Positions 16,844 through 25,534 of a stretch of 64,000 bases of DNA are shown one piece after another (position 1 is the first letter of the stretch; every line of letters starts with the position of its first letter). The stretch is from assembly GCF_000759475.1 (NCBI RefSeq), contig NZ_CP009454.1:2852001-2916000 (forward strand). Reading direction: 5' to 3'. The notes below the pieces were generated by a model. The model was not told the origin of the DNA. It did not search any database and saw nothing but the letters and a program-made list of their open reading frames with translations. Position numbers and translations under genes: made by a program. This DNA is from Pantoea rwandensis. GTDB lineage: Bacteria; Pseudomonadota; Gammaproteobacteria; Enterobacterales; Enterobacteriaceae.

Positions 16844-17329
16844 TCAGCGGGTTCGTTTGCAGAGATCTTCGATTTCGAGATCGGGCAATTCATCGCAGCT
16901 GCTGGTATCGTGTTTCTTTAGCTCAGCCAGTGCGTCAGCCACCGTACGCGTCTCCAGCACCTTCAACGACGCTTCTTCTGCTTCTTCCGCAATCGATTTG
17001 AAGTACCAGCACAAATTCGCACTGACCAGGCAACGCGGCGCCACATCAGGGCGTGAAGCCCAGAGCTTTTTATCTTCAATTACAGAAGTATAAATGTCAC
17101 GCAGCGTGATCTCCGCCGCCGGGCGGCCTAAGTGGATCGAACCGGTACGTCCAAGCGTAGAGACGATGATGCCATCGCGTGTTAACGGAACCATCAGTTT
17201 CCGAATGAAACTGGGGTTCGCTTCAAGACCATAAGCCAAAATAGCACTGGTCGAGCGTTTGCCCAGTTGCTCCGCCATCGCTACGCTCAAAACCATCTGC
17301 AAAGCTGTCGGGAAGCGGTAATCTAGCAT
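16844..17329 (-). CDS. oqxR: OqxR-like Rrf2-family repressor
   Basis: The 161-residue protein has the Rrf2 winged helix (residues about 7-70: SAILAYGLEANPSFIRKLMVPLTRDGIIVSTLGRTGSIHLGR). Rrf2 proteins such as IscR and NsrR sense through a cluster bound by three Cys near residues 91-104. Here only C100 and C107 lie in that area, with C145 and C157 in the tail, so cluster binding is uncertain. Position next to oqxB matches OqxR, the repressor of rarA-oqxAB in Klebsiella. Loss of OqxR function raises efflux there. It is transcribed toward oqxB and has its own terminator. Confidence 0.83.
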   Translation of the reverse strand: MLDYRFPTALQMVLSVAMAEQLGKRSTSAILAYGLEANPSFIRKLMVPLTRDGIIVSTLGRTGSIHLGRPAAEITLRDIYTSVIEDKKLWASRPDVAPRCLVSANLCWYFKSIAEEAEEASLKVLETRTVADALAELKKHDTSSCDELPDLEIEDLCKRTR

Positions 17330-17506
17330 TTCTGTATCCTGATTTGCGGTCTATCTTATTGTTTTCATACCGCGACAGTGAGTAATCAATGAGCAATAAA
17401 TATAACAAACACTGTTGCTTTTTAGAAGCCAGCGACTGTGATCAAGGCACGTATTCATCATTTGATCAGGCAGAAGCGCACAGGCTGCTTAGTTTATCGC
17501 CCCCTT

Positions 17507-18688
17507 TTACGTTTTCGGCTTCAGTGCAGGCAATTTTTGCTTCAGCACCCCCACCAACAACACGTTGATTAACGCCAGCAGGCACAGCAGCCACAATGTG
17601 GCATTCGCCCCGAACTGCTGAAAAACATACCCCCCTACCAGCGGCGTTAATGCCTGGCCAATCAGTGCCGGGCGCGCCATGCGCCCAACCACAATGGCAT
17701 AAGCCTCTGGTTTGACCATGACTAGCGGTAAAGTTCCGCGCACAATGGCACGCAGGCCATTTCCGGCACCATAGAGCACCATGCTGACCAGTGCGAATTT
17801 AGGATAAAGGGTCAGCAACAGCAGCCCTATCGCCACTAATCCTACCGAGAAAAATGTCGTCCAGATCGGATGTCCGCGTTTGAACGCGATATCCACAATA
17901 CGTGACCCCACCTGACAAGGGCCCAGAATCGCACTGATGGCCAAGGCGGCGGTTAATGAGTGGCCGCTGGCCTGTAACAGACTGATCAACTGCACCGAGA
18001 TAGCAGTCATGATCACCGAAGCGAGGGTAAAAATGCTGCATAACAACCAAAACAGCGCGGGTGCCAAATCACCACTGGCGTTACGCTGCTTTGTCGCCGT
18101 TTTCACAATGGGCTTAATTGGCGCAGGCAGGGCATACCAGTAGGCAGGCAACACGGTGAGGCATAACAGCGCGGCAATGGCGAAACAGGCGCCACGCCAG
18201 TCAAGCCAGTGAATCAGCAGCGCAGTGCCCGGCCACACCAGCGTGGTGCAAAAGCCGGAGATTAAGGTAATGCCGGTGATCGCACCGCGAGCCTGTCCAC
18301 CGTACAGCGTTCCAAGAGTGGCAAACAGGGCGTCGTATAAACCCATCGCCATTCCAATGCCGATAATCAGCCAGGCAAAGAGAAACAGCAGTAAATGGTG
18401 GCTCAATCCCATGATGACCAGACCCAATGCCATCATCGCTCCACTCGACGCCAGTAACACGCGACCATAGCTGCCAGCAATCAAGCGGCCACTCCAGGGC
18501 GCTAACAGGCCAGAAACCAAAATGCCCAGCGACAACGCGCCATACACCCACTGCTGAGACCAGCCGGTTTCCGCGATAATCGGATTCGCCATCACGGCCA
18601 TGAGATAAAAGGATCCGCCCCATGAGAGGATTTGGACCCCGCCCAATGTCACAATGGCAGGAACCGCAGGTTTAGGGTGATGCTCCAC
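17507..18688 (-). CDS. Major facilitator superfamily transporter, substrate unknown
   Basis: A 393-residue inner-membrane protein with about 12 hydrophobic segments in two halves joined by a basic central loop (TATKQRNASGD, about residue 197-207). The family looks like the MFS group that includes CynX- and YbfB-like carriers, but I recognise no substrate-specific motif. It lies 177 bp upstream of oqxR on the same strand and may contribute to its transcription; otherwise it appears to stand alone between oqxR and tus. Start ATG at 18688 fits the expected short cytosolic N-terminus. Confidence 0.8.
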   Translation of the reverse strand: MEHHPKPAVPAIVTLGGVQILSWGGSFYLMAVMANPIIAETGWSQQWVYGALSLGILVSGLLAPWSGRLIAGSYGRVLLASSGAMMALGLVIMGLSHHLLLFLFAWLIIGIGMAMGLYDALFATLGTLYGGQARGAITGITLISGFCTTLVWPGTALLIHWLDWRGACFAIAALLCLTVLPAYWYALPAPIKPIVKTATKQRNASGDLAPALFWLLCSIFTLASVIMTAISVQLISLLQASGHSLTAALAISAILGPCQVGSRIVDIAFKRGHPIWTTFFSVGLVAIGLLLLTLYPKFALVSMVLYGAGNGLRAIVRGTLPLVMVKPEAYAIVVGRMARPALIGQALTPLVGGYVFQQFGANATLWLLCLLALINVLLVGVLKQKLPALKPKT

Positions 18689-18814
18689 GACACGTTTCCA
18701 TTAGCAGGCAAAGCATTGTTATAACATGTTCATCCTGCTGGAAAAATGCTTGTGTGCCCTGCTTCGCGAAATCACGTTTACAGAGTGGAAGATCGGCACC
18801 AAATACGATAAGTT

Positions 18815-18837
18815 AAATGGTATGTTGTAACTACGGA
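18815..18837 (+). other. Replication terminator site (Ter) at tus
   Basis: GGTATGTTGTAACTA contains the complete conserved Ter core ATGTTGTAACTA and the G of the critical G-C pair (18820, the G6 position of E. coli TerB). As in TerB it lies between the tus promoter and the tus ATG. By analogy with TerB, a fork moving in the direction of tus transcription would be arrested and one from the opposite side would pass. The right end overlaps the tus ribosome site (GGAG, 18835-18838). Confidence 0.9.
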
Positions 18838-18844
18838 GCGTAAC

Positions 18845-19771
18845 ATGTCTCGCTATGATTTAGTGGCTGATTTGCACGAGTGCGTCAACGCATTGGAACA
18901 AGGTTTGACGACCCTGCGCCAGCAGGTTGAACAACAGCCGTTGCTGATTGCGCGCGCATTCAGCTTGCCCGAAATCGAGAAAGGCCACGAGAATGATGAG
19001 ATTGAGCGTATCGCCGTCACTCAACATCTCGGGCAAAAAGCACGTGACATGGCGCTGGCTCACTACTGTCGTCTGTTTATGCAGCACCAGTCGGAAAAAC
19101 TCAGCACCAAGGCTGCGGTGCGTTTGCCTGGCGCCATCTGTATAGAAGCGGATGAAGCCGTCAGCGAGCACATCAGTCAGCAGGTGGCCGATATCAACGC
19201 GCTTAAACTGCGCCTTGAGCACCTGATTACCGTGGAGTCAGGCCTGCCGAGCGAGGCGCGCTTTGAGTTTGTTCACCAGCATTTGCGCGGTTTAATCACT
19301 CTGAACGCCTACCGTAGCGTGACCTTACTGCACGCGCCGGATAGCCTGCGTTTTGGTTGGGCCAACAAGAACATCATTAAAAACCTGACGCGTGAAGCCG
19401 TGGTCGAGCAACTGGAACGCAGCCTGAAGGCAAACCGTGCGCAAGCGCCCTGGACGCGCGAACAGTGGGCAGAAAAAGTCCAGCAGGAGCTGGACATGAT
19501 CCTGTCACTGCCCGCCGATGCCAAACTGAAAATCAAACGTCCCGTGAAGGTTCAACCCATTGCCCGCGTGTGGCGCGCCAGTAATAAGAAGCAGGTGCAA
19601 CTCGCCTGCCCTTCACCGCTGCTGGTGTTGTGCCGGGATAAGACGCAGGTGCCAATTTTGGGAGAATTGCTGGATTACGATGCTGATAACGTCACGCATC
19701 GTCATAAGCCGCTGGCGCAGCCGCTGCATCTGGTGATCCCACGGCTATATTTGTGGAGCGACAAGCTTTAA
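18845..19771 (+). CDS. tus: Tus, DNA replication terminus site-binding protein
   Basis: The 308-residue monomeric protein matches E. coli Tus in length and sequence, for example RFGWANKNIIKNLTREAV and the KLKIKRPVKVQPIARVWRASNKKQVQ strands that lie in the DNA groove. Tus bound to Ter blocks the DnaB helicase in one direction only. GGAG sits 6 nt before the ATG. The Ter site immediately upstream overlaps this leader, so Tus should repress its own synthesis, as in E. coli. It is convergent with fumC, as expected for this neighbourhood. Confidence 0.96.
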   Translation: MSRYDLVADLHECVNALEQGLTTLRQQVEQQPLLIARAFSLPEIEKGHENDEIERIAVTQHLGQKARDMALAHYCRLFMQHQSEKLSTKAAVRLPGAICIEADEAVSEHISQQVADINALKLRLEHLITVESGLPSEARFEFVHQHLRGLITLNAYRSVTLLHAPDSLRFGWANKNIIKNLTREAVVEQLERSLKANRAQAPWTREQWAEKVQQELDMILSLPADAKLKIKRPVKVQPIARVWRASNKKQVQLACPSPLLVLCRDKTQVPILGELLDYDADNVTHRHKPLAQPLHLVIPRLYLWSDKL

Positions 19772-19778
19772 CGAAGAA

Positions 19779-19800
19779 GCGGCCCTTAGGCCGCCTCTGT
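19779..19800 (+). terminator. Possible terminator after tus
   Basis: GCGGCC and GGCCGC form a 6-bp GC-rich stem with a CTTA loop 7 bp after the tus stop. The trailing T-run is poor, so efficiency is uncertain. Confidence 0.4.
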
Positions 19801-19854
19801 AATAACCCACTATCGCTGAATTGGGCCGTATCAACCCTCAGTTAACCGCGATAA

Positions 19855-21252
19855 TTATTGCTTCATGCTGCCAACCATCTCTTCCGGCCTTACCCACTCG
19901 TCAAACTGCTTTTCGGTCAGATAGCCGAGCTTCAGCGCTGAGCCTTTTAGCGTCAGCCCTTCTTTATGGGCTTTCTTGGCGATTTCTGCCGCTTTGTCGT
20001 AACCGATATGGGTATTCAACGCGGTCACCAGCATCAACGATTCATTCAGCAACTGATCGATGCGCTCGCGTACCGGTTCGATGCCCACCGCACAGTGATG
20101 GTTGAAGCTGTCCATACCATCAGCCAGCAAACGAATTGACTGCAGGAAGTTATGGATCACCATCGGACGGAACACGTTCAACTCGAAGTTGCCCGATGCC
20201 CCACCAATGTTCACCGCGACGTCGTTACCCATCACCTGGCAGCACAGCATGGTCAGCGCTTCACACTGCGTTGGGTTCACTTTACCTGGCATGATTGAGC
20301 TGCCCGGTTCGTTTTCCGGAATGGCGAGTTCGCCAATCCCGCAACGCGGACCCGATGCCAGCCAGCGCACGTCGTTGGCGATTTTCATCAGTGACGCCGC
20401 CAGGCCTTTCAATGCGCCATGTGCATGCACCAGCGCATCGCAGGTTGCCAGCGCTTCAAACTTATTCGGTGCAGTAACAAACGGTTGCTGAGTCAGTTCG
20501 GCCAGCGCTTTCGCCACGCGAACCGCATACTCCGGATGGGTATTTAAGCCGGTGCCCACCGCCGTGCCACCCAGCGCCAGTTCAGCGACATGGGGAATGC
20601 TGTGTTCGATGTGCTTGAGGTTATGTTCCAGCATCGCGACCCAGCCGGAAATCTCCTGACCCAGCGTCAACGGCGTGGCATCTTGCAGGTGAGTACGACC
20701 AATCTTCACGATGTCCTTAAAGGCTTCAGACTTCTCGCTCAGGGTCTTTTTCAGGACATGAATCTGCGGAATCAGCTGCTCCCGCACGGCGATGACCGCA
20801 GCCACGTGCATGGCGGTGGGGAACACGTCGTTGGAGCTCTGGCTCTTGTTGACGTCATCGTTTGGGTGCACCAAACGCGACATGCCACGCTCGCCGCCGA
20901 GAATTTCACTGGCACGGTTGGCCAGCACTTCGTTCATATTCATGTTGGTCTGAGTACCGGAACCGGTCTGCCAGATCGCCAGCGGGAACTCGTCACTGTG
21001 TTTATCAGCCAGCACTTCATCAGCGGCTTTCAGGATCGCTTCCGCCCGCTCTGCCGGCAACAGGCCAAGATCGCGGTTCACCTGGGCTGCAGCGCGTTTG
21101 GTCAATGCCAACGCATGCACTAATGCGACGGGCATCTTCTCGGTTGAGATACGGAAATGCTCCAGCGAACGCTGGGTTTGTGCCCCCCACAACTTATCTG
21201 CCGGTACTTCGATCGGTCCCATTGAATCTTTTTCAATGCGATTCGCTGCCAT
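19855..21252 (-). CDS. fumC: FumC, class II fumarate hydratase
   Basis: This 465-residue enzyme interconverts fumarate and L-malate in the TCA cycle. The fumarase/aspartase superfamily signature [11 protein letters not shown] is at about residue 316-326, with [11 protein letters not shown] (about 138-148) and the TxxxD-type [16 protein letters not shown] (about 184-199, catalytic His) also present. It is the iron-independent homotetrameric type, expressed in E. coli under oxidative stress or iron limitation. No fumA-type gene is next to it here, unlike the E. coli fumA-fumC pair; manA directly follows upstream on the opposite strand. Confidence 0.97.
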   Translation of the reverse strand: MAANRIEKDSMGPIEVPADKLWGAQTQRSLEHFRISTEKMPVALVHALALTKRAAAQVNRDLGLLPAERAEAILKAADEVLADKHSDEFPLAIWQTGSGTQTNMNMNEVLANRASEILGGERGMSRLVHPNDDVNKSQSSNDVFPTAMHVAAVIAVREQLIPQIHVLKKTLSEKSEAFKDIVKIGRTHLQDATPLTLGQEISGWVAMLEHNLKHIEHSIPHVAELALGGTAVGTGLNTHPEYAVRVAKALAELTQQPFVTAPNKFEALATCDALVHAHGALKGLAASLMKIANDVRWLASGPRCGIGELAIPENEPGSSIMPGKVNPTQCEALTMLCCQVMGNDVAVNIGGASGNFELNVFRPMVIHNFLQSIRLLADGMDSFNHHCAVGIEPVRERIDQLLNESLMLVTALNTHIGYDKAAEIAKKAHKEGLTLKGSALKLGYLTEKQFDEWVRPEEMVGSMKQ

Positions 21253-21448
21253 GACTACGTCTCCTTAGCTCAGATTTGAGGTTTCCGCCCAGGTCGTCTT
21301 CCCGCGACGCCGTTGAGCGAGCAAGATTGTCACACACAAGAAATTAACATTATGCGAGCCCATCGCGTTTATTGCACTTGTTGATGTATTTTGTATGGCA
21401 CTTTCTGCTTTAATAAGCCTATTTACTTACGGTTATTAAGGTTAAACG

Positions 21449-22624
21449 ATGCAAAAAATGAACAATTCGCTGCAAAATTACGCTTGGGGCAGCAAAACTG
21501 CGCTGACCGAACTTTACGGCATTGAGAACCCGCAAGGATTACCGATGGCGGAACTGTGGATGGGTGCCCACCCTAAAAGTCCGTCAACCGTTGAGTTCAA
21601 GGGTGAAACGCGTTCCCTGCGCGATGTGATCAATGATGACCAGACCGCAGCCTTAGGCGCGGCAGTCGCAGCGCGTTTTGGTGAGTTGCCGTTTTTGTTT
21701 AAGGTGCTGTGTGCCGATCAGGCCTTATCGATTCAGGTTCACCCGAGCAAAGCCGCTGCTGAAGAGGGTTTTGCGCGCGAGAATGCTGCCGGTATTCCGA
21801 TTGGCGCCGCTGAACGCAACTACAAAGATGCGAATCATAAGCCGGAACTGGTGTATGCCCTGACCCCTTTCCAGGCGATGAACGGCTTTCGCGAAATGCA
21901 CGAGATTGTCTCACTGCTGGAACCCGTGGCGGGTGCCCACCCGCAAATCGCTCACTTCCTTGAAAAACCTGATGAAGTCAGCCTCGCCAAATTGTTCTCC
22001 ACACTGCTATCGCTAAATGATGAACCTAAATCACTGGCGTTAGCGGTACTGAAATCGGCGCTCAACTCACGCGGTGGCGAACCCTGGCAGACCATAAAGA
22101 GCATTGCGGCCGATTATCCGGACGATACCGGTTTGTTCTCACCGCTGTTGTTAAATGTCATCACTCTGCAGCCCGGCGAAGCCATGTTCCTGTTTGCCGA
22201 AACGCCGCACGCTTATTTGAAAGGCGTGGCACTGGAAGTGATGGCGAATTCCGATAACGTACTGCGTGCGGGACTGACACCAAAATTCATCGATATCCCT
22301 GAGTTGATGGCGAACCTGAAGTTTGAAGCGAAACCCGCTGCCACCTTGTTGACGCAGCCTCAGCAAGTGGGAGACACGCTGGACTTCCCGATTCCGGTGG
22401 ACGATTTTGCCTTTGCCATCCACGCCCTCTCCGCCACACCACAGCCGTTAGCGCAACAGAGTGCGGCGCTGCTATTTTGTATCGAAGGTCAGGCGGTGAT
22501 TGAGAAGTCAGGTGAGCAACTGCTGTTGAAGCCCGGTGAATCATGCTTCGTTGCTGCCAATGAATCCCCGGTTAATGCCGCAGGCACAGGACGCCTGGCG
22601 CGGGTCTACAACGCGCTCAGTTGA
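21449..22624 (+). CDS. manA: ManA, mannose-6-phosphate isomerase
   Basis: The 391-residue enzyme interconverts mannose-6-phosphate and fructose-6-phosphate, feeding mannose into glycolysis or supplying GDP-mannose. It is a type I, zinc-dependent cupin isomerase: the N-terminal MQKMNNSLQNYAWGSKTAL, SIQVHPSK metal-site strand (about residue 96-103), the NYKDANHKPELVYAL block and ETPHAYLKG (about 253-261) are typical. AAGGTTAAACG precedes the ATG. A strong terminator follows, so it is probably monocistronic. Confidence 0.96.
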   Translation: MQKMNNSLQNYAWGSKTALTELYGIENPQGLPMAELWMGAHPKSPSTVEFKGETRSLRDVINDDQTAALGAAVAARFGELPFLFKVLCADQALSIQVHPSKAAAEEGFARENAAGIPIGAAERNYKDANHKPELVYALTPFQAMNGFREMHEIVSLLEPVAGAHPQIAHFLEKPDEVSLAKLFSTLLSLNDEPKSLALAVLKSALNSRGGEPWQTIKSIAADYPDDTGLFSPLLLNVITLQPGEAMFLFAETPHAYLKGVALEVMANSDNVLRAGLTPKFIDIPELMANLKFEAKPAATLLTQPQQVGDTLDFPIPVDDFAFAIHALSATPQPLAQQSAALLFCIEGQAVIEKSGEQLLLKPGESCFVAANESPVNAAGTGRLARVYNALS

Positions 22625-22674
22625 TCCGGCTGACGATGCCAGCATTAACTGCTATTCTTTCAAACTATTACTTT

Positions 22675-22697
22675 AAAACGCCTGCGGGCGTTTTTCT
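22675..22697 (+). terminator. Terminator after manA
   Basis: AAACGCC and GGCGTTT form a 7-bp stem with a TGCG loop followed by TTTTTCTT. Confidence 0.85.
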
Positions 22698-22753
22698 TCA
22701 CCGTCGCACCCCATGTAGCGGCGTGCGGACCCAAGGATAAGGACGACTCAGCG

Positions 22754-24253
22754 ATGAAAAAGACCAAGGTTGCCGTAGGTGTGATTGTGGCGCTCGGCGT
22801 GATCTGGACAGGCGCGGCCTGGTTTACCGGCAAGCAGCTGGAAAGCCATATGGATCAGATGTTGCAGAATGCCAACACGCAGCTTAATGCCTATGCACCG
22901 AACGCTCGCCTGACGCTCAGCTATCAGGATTACCAGCGCGGCATCTTCAGCAGCAAAACCAAACTGGTGATTCAGGCCAGTTCACAGACTGAAGACAACC
23001 CGCTGCTGAAGCCGGGTCAAAGCATCGTGCTGAACGAAACCATCGACCATGGTCCCTTCCCCTTTGCGCAGCTGAAACGCGGCAGCCTGATTCCGAGCAT
23101 GGCTTCGGTGCATACCGAGCTGGAAAACACCGATGCGGTGAAGAAACTGTTTGAGCTTACCAACGGCAAATCGTTGGTGACCGCTGATACGCGTGTGGGC
23201 TACAGTGGTGCGACCGACACCGCACTGGATCTGCTGGCGGTGGATTATAACAACGCGCAGACTGGCGACCGTCTTGCCACCAACGGCGGAACCCTGGAGA
23301 TCAGCGCAGACAGTAAAGGCGATAAAGTCAGCCTGAACGGTGACTTTTCCAGCATTGCCGTCACCAGCAAAAACCAGGTTGAGCAGCCGGTGCTGTTTAC
23401 CCTTAACGGCCTGAAGCTGAAGGGTGATACCCATCTCAGCCCGGAAGGCGTGCGCGTCGGCGATCAGTCCATCAGCCTGGATAAACTCGACGCCAGCATT
23501 AACGGCCAGGAAGGTTTGTCATTGCAGAAGCTGGACACCCAATCTTCCTTCGATAATAAAGATGGCAAAATCGGCGGCGATCTGAATATGAACGTCGGCA
23601 ATATTAGCTTGCAGAAGCAGCCGTTCGGCGAAGCTAAGCTGGCGATGAAGTTTGCACAGTTTGATGCGCAAGCGGTGAAAACCTTCTCGGATAGCTACAA
23701 CGCGCAGATGCAGGCACTGCTGAACCAGCCAGGTTTAGTCGAGAACCCCGTCCGCTATCAGGCTAGCGTGCAGACCATCCTGAAGAATAACCTGCCGACG
23801 CTGCTGAAGGGTTCACCTACCGTCAGCATCGCGCCGCTGAGCTGGAAAAACGATAAAGGGGAAAGTACCTTTAACCTCAGCATCGGCTTTAACGATCCCG
23901 CCACCGTCACCGGTGAAGCGCAGACGTTGGGCGCGGCAGTGGATCGCGTACTGAAAACGCTGGATGGCAAACTGAACATCAATATGCCAATGGCCACCGA
24001 AACGATGCGTCATGTCGGCCTGGCCGAAGGTTATCAGAGCGACGATGCGCAAAAGATGGCGGACCAGCAGGTGAAAGGTCTGGCGGCAATGGGCCAGATG
24101 TTCCGTCTGACGCAGCAACAGGATGACAACATCACCACCAGCCTGCAGTACGGCAACGGCCAGGTGACGATGAATGGCGACAAGATGTCACTGGAACAGT
24201 TCTTGTCTCGCTATATGCTGGGTGCGCAGACCAGCGAAGGGATGCCTGAGTAA
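22754..24253 (+). CDS. ydgA: YdgA, DUF945 family protein
   Basis: The 499-residue protein begins with a basic-hydrophobic signal or anchor (residues 2-27, KKTKVAVGVIVALGVIWTGAAWF) followed by a long soluble region rich in beta structure and polar residues, as in the DUF945 family (YdgA/YihF type). Such proteins are exported and probably remain attached to the inner membrane, facing the periplasm. Function is unknown; the gene is next to manA as in E. coli. ATG follows a weak AAGGACGA ribosome site. Confidence 0.9.
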   Translation: MKKTKVAVGVIVALGVIWTGAAWFTGKQLESHMDQMLQNANTQLNAYAPNARLTLSYQDYQRGIFSSKTKLVIQASSQTEDNPLLKPGQSIVLNETIDHGPFPFAQLKRGSLIPSMASVHTELENTDAVKKLFELTNGKSLVTADTRVGYSGATDTALDLLAVDYNNAQTGDRLATNGGTLEISADSKGDKVSLNGDFSSIAVTSKNQVEQPVLFTLNGLKLKGDTHLSPEGVRVGDQSISLDKLDASINGQEGLSLQKLDTQSSFDNKDGKIGGDLNMNVGNISLQKQPFGEAKLAMKFAQFDAQAVKTFSDSYNAQMQALLNQPGLVENPVRYQASVQTILKNNLPTLLKGSPTVSIAPLSWKNDKGESTFNLSIGFNDPATVTGEAQTLGAAVDRVLKTLDGKLNINMPMATETMRHVGLAEGYQSDDAQKMADQQVKGLAAMGQMFRLTQQQDDNITTSLQYGNGQVTMNGDKMSLEQFLSRYMLGAQTSEGMPE

Positions 24254-24262
24254 TCAGAGGAT

Positions 24263-24288
24263 GCAGCGCCGAACCGGCGCTGCTTTCT
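24263..24288 (+). terminator. Terminator after ydgA
   Basis: GCAGCGCCG and CGGCGCTGC form a 9-bp stem with an AAC loop followed by TTTC, between the convergent ydgA and malI. Confidence 0.7.
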
Positions 24289-24326
24289 GGCTGCACCTGA
24301 ATGCGCCCTTTCCCATCACGCTTCTT

Positions 24327-25355
24327 CTACTCTCCCCCTCGCACCAACAGTGGCGGCACAATCAAGGTTTGTACTTCAGCTTCCGGCTGTGCCAGACGCT
24401 GCAAAATACGCTCTGCGGCTCGCCTTCCCACATCACGCGCTTCACTACTGACAAACGTCAGCGAGGAGTCATACGATTCGCGTTGCGGATCGTCATTAAA
24501 GCCGACCAGCGCCAGCTTTTGCGTGAAGTAGCTGTCCACCGCATCTTCGCCCAGCGAGCGTCCGCTGTGGATCGCACCAAAATAGCAGCCGAGCGTGGTA
24601 CTGGCGTTATGGGCAATGATAGCGGTGATGCGTGGGTGATGATGCAGTAAGTCTTGCGTCAATGCCGATACGCTCTGTTGCCGGTCATCACACTCAATGA
24701 TCCAGTCCGGGCGGAACGGTAAACCGTATTGCAGCAACGTGGCGCAATAACCGCCAATTCTTTCAGCACGCGTCAGTGAAGACCCCAATCCACCTACCCA
24801 CGCAATACGCTGATGCCCCTGACGGATCAGATACTCCGTCGCGATGCGTGCGGCCTGGCTGTTGTCTGGACGCAAGGAATCGACTTTGTCGAGGCTGCTG
24901 GCCCGCGCGGCGCAGATCAAGGCAATTTGCTGTTCGTGTGCCTGCGCCACCAGCATTTCCGCCTGCGCCACGGCGCCGCCCAACACGATGCCATCGGCCC
25001 CTTGCGCCACCAATGAATCGAAACAGCGCTGCAGATTTTGCCCGTGCTGGCCACTTTGCGTCAGCACCAGGACTTTGCCCTGCTGTTCCAGCACTTCGCT
25101 CAAGCCTGCGGTCATCGCCGCGTAAAAGGGCTGGCTGAGATCGCGCACAATCAAACCTATGACACCACTCTCGCCACCACGCAGGATGGAGGCTGAGCGG
25201 TTGCGCACGTATCCCAGCTGCTCAATCGCCTGATTAACGCGTTCGGCCGTGGCGGAAGAGATACGACCTTTGCCGGACAGCACCAAAGAGACTGTCGATA
25301 CCGATACGCCAGCCGCCTGTGCGACATCGTGAATAGTGGTTTTAGGCTGAGACAT
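24327..25355 (-). CDS. malI: MalI, LacI-family repressor of malXY
   Basis: A 342-residue LacI/GalR repressor: helix-turn-helix TIHDVAQAAGVSVSTVSLVLSGKGRIS at residues 7-33, hinge helix about 45-60, then a periplasmic-binding-protein-like effector domain. I use the ATG at 25355; the longer frame adds 29 residues that precede a normal LacI-type N-terminus. It is divergent from malX and flanked by two copies of its TAAAACGTT-type operator, the same layout as E. coli malI-malXY, so it should repress both units. The inducer is unknown in E. coli as well. Confidence 0.93.
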   Translation of the reverse strand: MSQPKTTIHDVAQAAGVSVSTVSLVLSGKGRISSATAERVNQAIEQLGYVRNRSASILRGGESGVIGLIVRDLSQPFYAAMTAGLSEVLEQQGKVLVLTQSGQHGQNLQRCFDSLVAQGADGIVLGGAVAQAEMLVAQAHEQQIALICAARASSLDKVDSLRPDNSQAARIATEYLIRQGHQRIAWVGGLGSSLTRAERIGGYCATLLQYGLPFRPDWIIECDDRQQSVSALTQDLLHHHPRITAIIAHNASTTLGCYFGAIHSGRSLGEDAVDSYFTQKLALVGFNDDPQRESYDSSLTFVSSEARDVGRRAAERILQRLAQPEAEVQTLIVPPLLVRGGE

Positions 25356-25392
25356 CCGGTTCCGTTTCCAACAACTAATGAAGAAACATAGA

Positions 25393-25408
25393 GGTAAAAC
25401 GTTACACT
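25393..25408. promoter_or_regulatory. MalI operator, malI side
   Basis: GGTAAAACGTTACACT keeps the left half and central CG of the MalI operator but has a divergent right half. It lies 38-53 bp upstream of the malI ATG, fitting weak autorepression. Confidence 0.6.
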
Positions 25409-25446
25409 GATTGACGCAAAAATAAAGCCTGGGATTAGTCACGCTT

Positions 25447-25462
25447 TGTGACTATAGCCACA
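25447..25462. promoter_or_regulatory. Probable CRP site in the malI-malX intergenic region
   Basis: TGTGA, six bases, CCACA: nine of ten consensus positions match. It lies 10 bp upstream of the strong MalI operator and about 80 bp before malX, so it could activate malX and also malI. Confidence 0.65.
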
Positions 25463-25471
25463 AAATTGCTT

Positions 25472-25487
25472 GGTAAAACGTTTTATC
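25472..25487. promoter_or_regulatory. MalI operator, malX side
   Basis: GGTAAAACGTTTTATC has the perfect palindromic core TAAAACGTTTTA and differs from the E. coli MalI operator at one position. It lies about 50-60 bp before the malX ATG. Confidence 0.82.
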
Positions 25488-25534
25488 ATTCTTTACCTTT
25501 ATGAAAACTTGTCGCTTTTTAACCAGGAGAGACC

